A stretch of DNA of 64,000 bases from Gilvimarinus polysaccharolyticus (GTDB taxonomy: Bacteria > Pseudomonadota > Gammaproteobacteria > Pseudomonadales > Cellvibrionaceae). This document shows, in pieces, positions 28,677-36,593 of this stretch. The notes under the pieces were generated by a model. That model made no database searches, had not been told where the DNA came from, and was given only the letters and a program-made list of their open reading frames with translations. The stretch is taken from positions 1,911,710-1,975,709 of the forward strand of contig NZ_LFIJ01000001.1 of assembly GCF_001187555.1 (NCBI RefSeq), written 5' to 3'. The position numbers and the translations under genes are program-made. Numbering within the stretch: the stretch's first letter is position 1; every line of letters begins with the position of its first letter.

Positions 28677-29287
28677 AGCTCACCTCCCAAACCGATACGC
28701 ACTGGATCGTTAAAGAATCCGCCCACCGACATGCCAAACTCATTGCACGAACGTGAGTCGCGGTATGCGTAAAGTGGATAACGCATGACAACGTTTTTGA
28801 CTTCCTCTCCCACGACGCGCTCCACCAATGATAGGTCCAACCAGACATACCATGTGCCGTTGCCAAGAGATTTAACGTGTTCTTTGGTGTAGAAGGTCGC
28901 CGGTGAAACGCTGCGCGTACGAGACAGCTCACCGTTGCTTCGACGTTTTTTCACATCATCTTTCAGCCACTTGTACATATCCGGCGAGAGGTAGCACTTC
29001 ATTTCATCCACATTGCTGTCGTAGTCAGCAAGGCCGCTTTCAAGCCACTCATTAATCTGTTTCCAGATGTAAAGTGTGTACATGTAGACGTTGGCTTGCT
29101 CGGGCATGTCGGGCCTAAGTACCGCGCCTTGCGATAAATCCGGTGGCACGTGCATGCGAAAATCTTGCTGTACATTTGCCAAACGGTAATGCGCATGAAC
29201 TAGCAGTAAGCCGAGAAAAACGAGACCGATGGCCAGATACCAATTTAATCGCTCGCGTGCCGTTAATGCATTTCGGATACGGCTCAT
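28673..29287 (-). CDS. TraE/VirB8-like protein (TIGR03746-type)
   Basis: 204 residues from the ATG at 29287, which forms an ATGA overlap with the upstream stop; the frame's longer start at 29347 lies inside the upstream gene. One N-terminal membrane helix (WYLAIGLVFLGLLLVHAHY) is followed by a periplasmic domain with YMYTLYIWKQINEWL and the family phrase CYLSPDMYKWL. It is the likely VirB8/TraE-like scaffold of the inner membrane complex. Confidence 0.89.
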   Translation of the reverse strand: MSRIRNALTARERLNWYLAIGLVFLGLLLVHAHYRLANVQQDFRMHVPPDLSQGAVLRPDMPEQANVYMYTLYIWKQINEWLESGLADYDSNVDEMKCYLSPDMYKWLKDDVKKRRSNGELSRTRSVSPATFYTKEHVKSLGNGTWYVWLDLSLVERVVGEEVKNVVMRYPLYAYRDSRSCNEFGMSVGGFFNDPVRIGLGGEL

Positions 29288-29652
29288 AAACTTCGCCCCC
29301 GTTGAAAACTTTCTGTTTTGTTGAATATACGATCCCCGACACTCCATTCGCTGAGCATTAACTGCAGGACCTCTTTGTAGTAATTGTCACCACGCTCTTC
29401 TTTGTTGGTCATCAGTTTGCGAAGCACATAGACCGACAATGCAATAGTGCCGCCCATGGCGATCACCGCCGCCGCCAGAATGGCCAAGCTCGATGACACA
29501 CTGAAAAGCATAATGAACACGATCACTGCCGCGAAAAGTGAGGTCACACCACACACCATAGCGACCACGGAAATCTCGCTACCGGTGCAGCCCATAAACA
29601 CCACCGGCTCGTTCGTGAGATCGTCGGCTAATTGAAATTCTGAGTGCTCCAC
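29284..29652 (-). CDS. TIGR03750-type ICE membrane protein (VirB3/TraL-like position)
   Basis: 122 residues with two adjacent transmembrane helices (about 33-54 and 56-78; ISVVAMVCGVTSLFAAVIV, LAILAAAVIAMGGTIALSV) and a soluble C-terminus RGDNYYKEVLQL. Its size, topology and place between the pilin-like protein and the VirB8-like protein match conj_TIGR03750. A VirB3/TraL-like role in anchoring the ATPase is inferred. Confidence 0.86.
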   Translation of the reverse strand: MEHSEFQLADDLTNEPVVFMGCTGSEISVVAMVCGVTSLFAAVIVFIMLFSVSSSLAILAAAVIAMGGTIALSVYVLRKLMTNKEERGDNYYKEVLQLMLSEWSVGDRIFNKTESFQRGRSL

Positions 29653-29661
29653 AAAAGCTCC

Positions 29662-30048
29662 TTAACTGAAAAACTGGCTGCTAATCCAGATCGCAATAGC
29701 CAAAGCGACTAAGAAAAACATCACACCACTGGCAATGGACTTACCGGCCGAGATCCATTTGGTGTCGCCGTCTTTGGCATCGCGAATATCTTTTAAGGCC
29801 TCAAGCAATACCTTGACGCCCAAATAGGCGACGGCAATCCAAAGAATGACGGCAGCAACGTATTTGAATATGTTCAGAAGTATGTCTAGAGGATTACCGC
29901 TGTCGGTTTCGACCCCATCCATTTCGAGACCTGGTAATTGAGGTTGCGCTGAGGCGATTGAGGGCCACAGCCATGCAATGACAATAAGCAGGCAACTGAA
30001 GACCACGATTGACTGAACCTTTGATGCGGACAATGGAGTTTGGAACAT
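29662..30048 (-). CDS. TIGR03745-type protein, candidate pilin (VirB2-like topology)
   Basis: 128 residues: signal-like helix (IVVFSCLLIVIAWLWPSIASA) with cleavage after ASA, a short acidic segment, then two hydrophobic helices (VAAVILWIAVAYLGVKVLLEAL and MFFLVALAIAIWISSQF) separated by a charged loop DAKDGDTKW. This is the architecture of VirB2/TraA pilins, and it is followed by the TIGR03750-type gene as in related ICEs. Pilin function is a family-level inference. Confidence 0.85.
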   Translation of the reverse strand: MFQTPLSASKVQSIVVFSCLLIVIAWLWPSIASAQPQLPGLEMDGVETDSGNPLDILLNIFKYVAAVILWIAVAYLGVKVLLEALKDIRDAKDGDTKWISAGKSIASGVMFFLVALAIAIWISSQFFS

Positions 30049-30058
30049 GGTTATACCC

Positions 30059-30289
30059 TCAAGTGATACGTGGCGTTATCAGCCAGATAAAAAAGAAAAA
30101 CAGCACAAATATTCGGATCAGAAGGTTCAATACATCACCTTCCTCCATCTCACCTTTTTGGCGACGTTGCCAACCCGCCACCAACGCCATCCAGATTAGA
30201 AGCGCGAGCAATCCGCCAAAAATGACGGCAAAGGTCATGTAGAAATACACGGGCTCTAAGCCTGATATGGCTTGAAATCTATCCAGCAT
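30059..30289 (-). CDS. TIGR03758-type ICE membrane protein
   Basis: 76 residues with two membrane segments (MTFAVIFGGLLALLIWMALV and IRIFVLFFFFIWLIT) flanking a charged loop QRRQKGEMEEGD. It matches the small two-TM protein that precedes the TIGR03745-type pilin candidate in the PFGI-1 gene order. No individual function is known to me. Confidence 0.84.
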   Translation of the reverse strand: MLDRFQAISGLEPVYFYMTFAVIFGGLLALLIWMALVAGWQRRQKGEMEEGDVLNLLIRIFVLFFFFIWLITPRIT

Positions 30290-30294
30290 GGCGA

Positions 30295-30651
30295 TTACTC
30301 AACAAACACCCCGATGATGTTTTCTTGATCCGAATGACCCTGTGTCGACTCACGCGCTACATAATCGCTCTGAAGATGTTTGACCTTTCGAGGCGATCGC
30401 GATGGCGCTTTTAAGTGACGCTCCAGTGCATCTCGGATCTCGCTCATATCGGTGCTGAGTGCTGGGTAATTCAGTGGGAATCGCGTATCGATCGCGCTAA
30501 CTGAATTAGCTTTAGCGACCAGCCCTTGAGCATCCTTCAAATACACCAAGACCTTTTCCAGCGCCAAACGCTCTTGATCGGTGACGTGGTCGACGCCCGC
30601 GGCTGAGGTGGCGGATATACAAATCATTAACGTCAGTACCAGGTATTTCAT
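30295..30651 (-). CDS. RAQPRD-family ICE protein
   Basis: 118 residues with a signal peptide (VLTLMICISATSAAG) and the family core ERLALEKVLVYLKDAQGLV...FPLNYPALSTDMSEIRDAL. This is the RAQPRD family (TIGR01690), though the eponymous motif is diverged here. Periplasmic, helical, found only with this conjugation type. The start overlaps the upstream TIGR03765-type stop (ATGA). Confidence 0.83.
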   Translation of the reverse strand: MKYLVLTLMICISATSAAGVDHVTDQERLALEKVLVYLKDAQGLVAKANSVSAIDTRFPLNYPALSTDMSEIRDALERHLKAPSRSPRKVKHLQSDYVARESTQGHSDQENIIGVFVE

Positions 30652-31136
30652 TGTGTTATGGCTCCCTGATGAACAAAGAATGGATAGTGCTCAACCCCCC
30701 AAAGCTCTATAAAACTCGAGCCAGATACGGCGATTAGCGATAAGGGTTTTAAGATGGAGCGCAGCTGCTCTAGCTGCGCGGCCGATTCGACATTCACGAC
30801 AAAGCCTTTGGCGGACACATCAAGCAGCTGCGTCTTATTGGCATTTGCCCAATGAACGGAATATTTGTCGTAGCCAATCACGAAAAATGAAGGATGCAAC
30901 TTTGCAGTGTCGTGCGGTAATGCCAGTTCGCCGCCACGAATCTTGCCCGGTGTCATACCTGGTGTATGAATCGGAAAGTGATTGTGGATATACGCATCAC
31001 GACGCGGTCGAGCCAGTTGCACGTTGGGCAGATTTAAGAAGCTTTCACCACCAAAATCCGCAATGGTTTTAGGGGTTGCCGCAACACCGGCTACGCCAAA
31101 CAGCATTAGCATCACAAACAGCGGTATACGATTCAT
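30648..31136 (-). CDS. TIGR03765-type (PFL_4695) ICE protein
   Basis: 162 residues from the ATG at 31136, which overlaps the transglycosylase stop (ATGA). Signal peptide LMLFGVAGVAA, then HFPIHTPGMTPGKI and FFVIGYDKYSVHWANANKTQL, and a C-terminal domain FVVNVESAAQLEQLRSIL, as in the ICE_PFL_4695 family. Presumed periplasmic; biochemical role unknown. Confidence 0.86.
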   Translation of the reverse strand: MNRIPLFVMLMLFGVAGVAATPKTIADFGGESFLNLPNVQLARPRRDAYIHNHFPIHTPGMTPGKIRGGELALPHDTAKLHPSFFVIGYDKYSVHWANANKTQLLDVSAKGFVVNVESAAQLEQLRSILKPLSLIAVSGSSFIELWGVEHYPFFVHQGAITQ

Positions 31137-31663
31137 TGGTCGGCCCCTGCGATCAGAGGCTGCCATTTGGATAGGACCTGCTTACGATAGGCCGATGCTA
31201 ATACGGGATTATTGGGCGCATGGTAGCGTCCGGCCGCTTCGGCCCAACTGCCTGAGCGCTCAAACTCAGCACGCAGTAAAGCTGCCGCATATTGGATGTT
31301 GGCGTAGGGGTTAATAATGAGGTATGGATCAGCAATTACATGGGCATGAGCACACCAGTGGATCTGACATAAACCGATATCCACATCACAACGATCCTGT
31401 GACAGAAACTCAGACAATGCCGAGGCCGCCTCCTGAGCGCCCTCAAAGTAGGTGCCACGACCACCGAGATTGAGCGTCCATGGCCAAGGATGATACGAGC
31501 CTGACTGACTGTAGCCGCTTTCCTGGAGGCAGATGGCATACAGAAGTTCCGCTGGAACATTGGCGTGCTTGGCGGCAAACAAGTATGGATCTGGAACAGC
31601 TTTAGAGTCTGCTAACGCGGGCACGCTGAGAATGACCAGTAACCATGACAGTATAGCTTTCAA
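31133..31663 (-). CDS. Lytic transglycosylase (SLT domain), VirB1-like
   Basis: 176 residues, signal peptide WLLVILSVPALA, then a goose-type lysozyme domain: catalytic Glu in LLYAICLQESGY, DIGLCQIHW, and NPYANIQYAAALLRAEF. It opens the peptidoglycan for assembly of the secretion channel. It lies between TIGR03759- and TIGR03765-type genes, as PFL_4694 does in PFGI-1, with 4-bp overlaps on both sides. Confidence 0.92.
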   Translation of the reverse strand: MKAILSWLLVILSVPALADSKAVPDPYLFAAKHANVPAELLYAICLQESGYSQSGSYHPWPWTLNLGGRGTYFEGAQEAASALSEFLSQDRCDVDIGLCQIHWCAHAHVIADPYLIINPYANIQYAAALLRAEFERSGSWAEAAGRYHAPNNPVLASAYRKQVLSKWQPLIAGADQ

Positions 31664-32385
31664 AACTTGACCTCCATAAGCTCACCGTCCATCCGGGGAT
31701 CACGAAGGTAAACCTGAGGCAGATTGGTGTTATTCGGAGACATCGCCTTAAAGAGACCGCGATCAATATTGAGCGTGATGAGGCCTGCGTCATTCACCAA
31801 TTCCGGTGGAATGGAATGCGTCGAAGCCCATTGAATGATGTCAGCTCGCTCGATCTTGCCGATGAAATAGACATCAAGGCGGGCTTTGCTTTGGATCACT
31901 TGCTCTAAAGCTTTTTGGCAGACCTGGACACAATTGTCGTCTGTGAACATCACCAATTTAGCGTCGAAATTAATATGATCGATTGAAGCCGACTCAACAT
32001 CGATCATAGAGATCTGTTGGCCAAAGTATTCCTCTTTGGCCGACTTATATGAGAGGTGCCACGCTCGCTCATTCATGAGTCGTTGCCAGTCTTGACGAGC
32101 TGCAATTTTGGCGTACCGCGTACGCTCCAGTTCTGAGGCTGCATTGAGCCCAAGTACCGACACTGGGCTAATATTGGGTGTCCAAGTACCGCGAGGTCCT
32201 TGCATTATTTTCTCGTACTCAGCCCACTCGGTCTCTGTCAGTCCCCAGCTCAACCATGGTGCGGTTGTTTTAGTTTGACCGGCAAAGCTGTCGGTGCGAC
32301 GACTGTCATTTACCTCGGTGGTCGAAGCCCCATAGGTGAATGCGTACACGCACACGCTGGCGATGGCTAATATGAAGCGCATCAT
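31660..32385 (-). CDS. TIGR03759-type (PFL_4693) ICE protein
   Basis: 241 residues with a signal peptide (LAIASVCVYAFTYG) and the family signature SWGLTETEWAEYEKIMQGPRG followed by an SPVSVLGLNA stretch. The C-terminal half is thioredoxin-like (DAKLVMFTDDNCVQVCQKAL), with a Cys-x3-Cys in place of the usual CxxC. It may act in periplasmic thiol chemistry for the cysteine-rich TraU-like protein; that is inference. Confidence 0.87.
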   Translation of the reverse strand: MMRFILAIASVCVYAFTYGASTTEVNDSRRTDSFAGQTKTTAPWLSWGLTETEWAEYEKIMQGPRGTWTPNISPVSVLGLNAASELERTRYAKIAARQDWQRLMNERAWHLSYKSAKEEYFGQQISMIDVESASIDHINFDAKLVMFTDDNCVQVCQKALEQVIQSKARLDVYFIGKIERADIIQWASTHSIPPELVNDAGLITLNIDRGLFKAMSPNNTNLPQVYLRDPRMDGELMEVKF

Positions 32386-33143
32386 ATAGACACCGTAAGG
32401 CGTGTGATTTGGTCTTTGTGGGTGAACTGTACACGCCGGCCGGTCAGATCTACGCCGGTTAGTTTCCAGTCCATCCAGCGGCTATTCAGCCCAAGATCAC
32501 GCCGTTCTCCGTTGTTAGTTACGGACACTTGAACAAGCGTACCGATCTGCTTGATGGCGATTACGGCAAACGGAAGCTCTGGATTCTTTAAGGGCGTAGA
32601 GGCTTTGTGATCTTCTTTGAAGTCAAAGAAGGAGCGGCGCAGGTTATTGATGTCAGAAGCATTGTCGTTATCGGTTTCGCGCATCTCTGACAGCTGCGCT
32701 TGAAGCTCCATCAAAGCACCTTGTATTACTTTGACCGAGTCTTTAACCGAATCGATATCGTCCTCCAACTCTTTTTGCACGGCGCTGTTTGTTTCTAGCA
32801 CGACCGATTCAGAATAGAGATCATCGGAGGCGTCCAGCCGTAGTAGCGGCGATACTAAATCCGAGTCGATGTTATCGGTATTGGTTGGCTGAATCGTGAT
32901 TGGTGGCTCGGGCACTAACACCCGCTCAGCAGGAAGCTGAGAGGGATCGGCCGGCTTGTCGCCGTTGTCGGAGCTTGGGAAAAAGAAAACCAAGCCAACA
33001 AATGCCGCAAGCACTAACAAGAGAACAGCGACAAGTCCTACTTTGAACCAAGCTGGCATAGCGGATCGTGGAGTCGAGATTGGTTCCCGTGCATCGTCGT
33101 CTTGCTCAATGTTTGGCAAGCTAGTGTCATGTGTGGTGTGCAT
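32382..33143 (-). CDS. Bitopic membrane protein of the transfer operon, unnamed
   Basis: 253 residues: cytoplasmic N-terminus, one transmembrane helix (about 34-53; FKVGLVAVLLLVLAAFVGLVF), a low-complexity stalk, a coiled coil (about 125-165; VIQGALMELQAQLSEMRE) and a C-terminal beta-rich domain (LPFAVIAIKQIGTLVQVSV). I do not recognise the family. It overlaps the TIGR03759-type gene by 4 bp, so it belongs to the operon. Topologically it resembles TraP or PilP-like periplasmic linkers. Confidence 0.7.
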   Translation of the reverse strand: MHTTHDTSLPNIEQDDDAREPISTPRSAMPAWFKVGLVAVLLLVLAAFVGLVFFFPSSDNGDKPADPSQLPAERVLVPEPPITIQPTNTDNIDSDLVSPLLRLDASDDLYSESVVLETNSAVQKELEDDIDSVKDSVKVIQGALMELQAQLSEMRETDNDNASDINNLRRSFFDFKEDHKASTPLKNPELPFAVIAIKQIGTLVQVSVTNNGERRDLGLNSRWMDWKLTGVDLTGRRVQFTHKDQITRLTVSI

Positions 33144-33151
33144 ACGATCCC

Positions 33152-33832
33152 CTAAATAAACTTCTTAAACGTTGACGCGGTGTAATAAACGAACGTGAAG
33201 AACAGCAGCTGAGGCACGATAAAAAACAGCGCCGGGTTGATTGAGAATGGCAGCGTTAGGTATAGGCCTGAGCTGAGGCCGATTGCGGGTTTCATCCACC
33301 CTTTAACCCGGTGATACACGAAAGACGATTCCACACCACCACAGGCCTTGCGGATATCCCGAGCGGCTAAACCGTCAACAAGTCCAAGTAAGCCCCAGAG
33401 AATAAAAGCCGGTAACGCCAGCAGAATCACCGCAAGACGAATGACTAAGGTGTAGGTAATGTCGATCGCACTACCGAGCGCGATGGCCAGCCAACCCACA
33501 TACTGCGAAAGCAGTGCGAGTGCTTTAGGTAACCCGATAAAACGGTAAGCGTCATTCACCCAGCTAATGGCTTGGTCGGCTAATTGAGCAGGATGAAGCT
33601 TGAGCAATTGGTTTTGATCGATGTGTGAGAGATAACCAATTTCTTCGGTGAGCATGTGTCTCGCGTGGGTTTTATCCCACCAGCCCGCGAGCATCCCAAT
33701 CCACTCAATGAGTATTGAAATAAAGACGGCAAACAGAAACCAAGAAAGCAGCGATGCCACCTGCGACAACGTGCTGCCCAGCATGGTCTCGCGTTCGGTG
33801 TCTGGACGGTTAACGCGTTGAGTACGAGTCAT
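33152..33832 (-). CDS. TIGR03747-type (PFL_4697) ICE membrane protein
   Basis: 226 residues from the ATG at 33832, which overlaps the traD stop (ATGA). Four or so hydrophobic segments (SLLSWFLFAVFISILIEW; LVIRLAVILLALPAFILWGLL; LYLTLPFSINPALFFIVPQ). The motif GLVDGLAARDIRKACGGVESSFVYH is the family signature for this TraD-linked protein. It is thought to work with the coupling protein; no enzyme motif. Confidence 0.87.
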   Translation of the reverse strand: MTRTQRVNRPDTERETMLGSTLSQVASLLSWFLFAVFISILIEWIGMLAGWWDKTHARHMLTEEIGYLSHIDQNQLLKLHPAQLADQAISWVNDAYRFIGLPKALALLSQYVGWLAIALGSAIDITYTLVIRLAVILLALPAFILWGLLGLVDGLAARDIRKACGGVESSFVYHRVKGWMKPAIGLSSGLYLTLPFSINPALFFIVPQLLFFTFVYYTASTFKKFI

Positions 33833-35919
33833 GCTGACTCCGCCCACCGGGCTGGCATTTTGTGCCAGCCTTCTGAATTCTTGGCAGCGTATTGCTTGCG
33901 CATCTCATTGGTGACGAACGAGAGATCCGACGGCAGTGACGCTTCATCATTCAACATGGGCAATCGAAGTTTGTACAACCGACTGCCAACCAACGCGAAC
34001 GCTTGCCCTTTGGGTAATCGAGTTACATCACCAGGGTGTAATAGTGGGACTCGCTGCGAACCAATGTGCTGTTGAGTCGAAGACACAAAATCGATATCTT
34101 CGGAAGCTGGACTATCGGTTGCACCACTGCGTAACCCAATGGTGTGTACATCGACGTCCGACAGCTGCTCGGTCAAAAGCTCGGCTGTCGCGAGCTCTTT
34201 AACGCGAAGCATAACAATAGAGCCCAGGTTACCAATGACCTGCGCAGCCTTAGCCGAATCGCCAAACCTGACAATGATATCGCTCATGGTTTGCGTGTAC
34301 GCGGTAAGCTGGAAGCCAGCGCCACCGGCTTTGTTTGCCATTGGCACAAACTCTTTGCCTACTAATTCGTTGAACTCATCGAGGTGCAGACATACCTTGC
34401 GTTTTTTGCCTGCCTTACCATCGACTTTGAGAAGGCCTTGATCGGATCCGAATTTGTAGATGGAGCCGGCAGTTGACGTCAGATCCGAAAACATGGAACT
34501 GCCAACCGCACTGGCCACTTCGGCGTCACTCAATGCATCGAGGCCGATATACACAATGCCGCCCTGACGAATAATGGACTTCCAATCAATGATCGGACGC
34601 TTGTCTTCCAAGTCGAGATAATCTGGCGAGAGCAGCTGTCCGGTTTTACCGGCGCAAAGCTTTTCCAGTAACGGAAAGAGTGAGGCGACCAATTTGTCAT
34701 AGAACGATTTTTCGTACTCGAACGTCTTGATGAGCGCGTGGGCGACTTCATCGTAGAGGCCGTATTCTTTGTAAACGACAACAGCCGCCCACGCTTTACG
34801 ATCACGCGCAGACATGCTGCGATCAGGTTTACGGTCGGACTCCTCAACGCGCTCAATATCTTTTTTCCACTTCGGGAACTCGGCTTCATTTTTCTTAAAT
34901 ACGGCCTGAAGATATTCGAACAACAATGGATCGATATCCGCACCGAACTTAAGGTAAAACTCGTAGGAAAGGCGTTTTCCGAGCTCAGTGCCGGCGCGGC
35001 TGATTACATTGACGTAGCGCCATGCAAATTCCCGGAACGCGGCACTGTTACCTTCGCCGGGTAATTGACTGGCAATCCGACTGGCCGGCTCGGTGATACG
35101 CCCAAAGGAGCCCACTGGGTTGTAGCGACACGATACATCTGGATAGCCCAAGTGGAACATATAGAACTGATGTTCACGCCCAGCTTTTACCGCTTCGGCC
35201 CACATCCGAATTAACAGCTCGGCGTCACCCTTTGGATCGAAGACAATCACAACGTCGTCGTTGTGAATGTCTTGCGTGACCAGCACTTCACAAAGCCGCG
35301 TTTTACCTACGCGCGTTGTCCCCACGACAAATTTATGCGCAACGCGCTCGCTTTGCGGTTCAGTAATGTCGTATTCGCCCTCCCATAAGCCAACGCCGTG
35401 GGTAGTCGTATCACCACCAAGGTCTAAATTTACGGGCGACCACGGATTGAGCCAACTGGTACTGCCGAGTAGTTGCGAGATGCCAGAGGTCAACGACGAG
35501 CGTTTAAATGTTTCCTCAATTTTTCGAGCACGTTTATACGAAGGCGCTGAATAGCGTTTGACGATGTGACGATGCTCGGGCTGCTTACAGTCATGATGAC
35601 GCTGAGTGTGTATTGCCTCCCACTCAAAACCTTTGCCAAGAAATAAATCTTTTTTGCTGCACGGAATTTCTGTGCTGCTGATTTCCCACCAAGGCAACAC
35701 GGTTAAACCATGTTGGTATTTCAATAATTTAATCGCAGAAGCTGTACGAACACAAAACCGATAACCACAAAAAGCCGCTAGTGAATAGGCGACCGAAGGT
35801 ATGGTCAGCATCATGCCGGGACTCATGACCGCGAGAGATGCACCACTGGCGTAAGCGAGACTGGATGACAGCTCAACAGGTGGTCGCATTAGCGATTCGA
35901 TGGGATGGTTATTGCTCAT
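33829..35919 (-). CDS. traD: TraD coupling protein (SXT-TraD/TIGR03743 type)
   Basis: About 696 residues. It feeds the relaxase-DNA complex to the secretion channel. N-terminal membrane segments (about 17-60 from this start) precede the ATPase with Walker A GTTRVGKT and a DEFN Walker B (VCLHLDEFNELVG), then the sensor-like QLTAYTQTMSDI. The frame opens at 35970, but NHPIESLMRPPVEL after the ATG at 35919 matches the usual beginning of the family. It heads the transfer operon, whereas in PFGI-1 traD lies further in. The 5' region carries a conspicuous inverted repeat. Confidence 0.9.
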   Translation of the reverse strand: MSNNHPIESLMRPPVELSSSLAYASGASLAVMSPGMMLTIPSVAYSLAAFCGYRFCVRTASAIKLLKYQHGLTVLPWWEISSTEIPCSKKDLFLGKGFEWEAIHTQRHHDCKQPEHRHIVKRYSAPSYKRARKIEETFKRSSLTSGISQLLGSTSWLNPWSPVNLDLGGDTTTHGVGLWEGEYDITEPQSERVAHKFVVGTTRVGKTRLCEVLVTQDIHNDDVVIVFDPKGDAELLIRMWAEAVKAGREHQFYMFHLGYPDVSCRYNPVGSFGRITEPASRIASQLPGEGNSAAFREFAWRYVNVISRAGTELGKRLSYEFYLKFGADIDPLLFEYLQAVFKKNEAEFPKWKKDIERVEESDRKPDRSMSARDRKAWAAVVVYKEYGLYDEVAHALIKTFEYEKSFYDKLVASLFPLLEKLCAGKTGQLLSPDYLDLEDKRPIIDWKSIIRQGGIVYIGLDALSDAEVASAVGSSMFSDLTSTAGSIYKFGSDQGLLKVDGKAGKKRKVCLHLDEFNELVGKEFVPMANKAGGAGFQLTAYTQTMSDIIVRFGDSAKAAQVIGNLGSIVMLRVKELATAELLTEQLSDVDVHTIGLRSGATDSPASEDIDFVSSTQQHIGSQRVPLLHPGDVTRLPKGQAFALVGSRLYKLRLPMLNDEASLPSDLSFVTNEMRKQYAAKNSEGWHKMPARWAESA

Positions 35920-36058
35920 GACGCTGAGAATACTCAACGTGACGGAATTCGCATCAATTAAAGTGTACAAGGGCCGTGCAAATTGATTGCTGAAATTTGA
36001 AAGGAAAAACGATAAAAAGCGGTACTGCTTAATGGTTAACGGCGTCTATCAGAAAAGG

Positions 36059-36096
36059 CGCCCGGTCATCCACTAAAGTCCGTGGATGACCGGGCG
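36059..36096. repeat. 15-bp perfect inverted repeat, oriT candidate
   Basis: Bases 36059-36073 (cgcccggtcatccac) and 36082-36096 are perfect reverse complements around an 8-nt loop (taaagtcc). It lies in the only divergent noncoding stretch next to the relaxase operon (35920-36182), between traD and the relaxase pair. Neither strand has a terminator-grade T run or a gene that needs terminating here. Oligo-repeats aggggca/aaggggca follow at about 36101-36118. A relaxase nic region often looks like this; the assignment is inference. Confidence 0.5.
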
Positions 36097-36182
36097 GTTA
36101 AAGGGGCATAAGGGGCAATGGTCAATGAAGGGTAAATGGCCCTACGGGGTTAAAAGTAACCGCAAATGATAAAGGGTTCGGT

Positions 36183-36593
36183 ATGACACAGTCTCAGTGG
36201 GAGAAATCAGTCACGGATGCACTCACGAAACTTGATAAGCCAAAATGGCTTCAGCCTCTGCAACAATTGTGCGCGGCATTCGAGGGTGTAAACCTCGACG
36301 GTGAAAACATCGGCTCGGAGATTGAGCTCGTGCTGTGGGATTTGGTTTCACTCAGCGATCAATCCGACAATCTACCGTTAGAGCGATTGTTTCAGCGTCG
36401 CCTATCCGAGCTTGGGTGTTGGACACATCGAGCGTTCAATCCATCCGGTGATCCGCAATACTGGAATCCTCTACAGGAAACCTTTAAGCAATTTAAATCC
36501 GATCAAGGTGTGTCAATCCGAGAATACACCGCCTCCAATGCACACCCTGCACAAGACATGATTCGCAAGTGGGCAGAAGCCCATTGTTTATGA
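36183..36593 (+). CDS. Hypothetical protein coupled to the relaxase
   Basis: 136 residues, soluble, acidic, no recognised motif (KWLQPLQQLCAAFEG, LGCWTHRAFNPSGDP). The ATGA overlap with the relaxase and a good upstream purine run (aaagggttcggt before the ATG at 36183) support a real gene. Being first in the relaxase operon beside the putative oriT, it may be a relaxosome accessory factor, but that is a guess from position. Confidence 0.7.
   Translation: MTQSQWEKSVTDALTKLDKPKWLQPLQQLCAAFEGVNLDGENIGSEIELVLWDLVSLSDQSDNLPLERLFQRRLSELGCWTHRAFNPSGDPQYWNPLQETFKQFKSDQGVSIREYTASNAHPAQDMIRKWAEAHCL

Noticed and set aside
36569..36589. GTG start extending the relaxase
   Set aside because: It lies inside the upstream gene; the ATG at 36590 gives the standard ATGA coupling.
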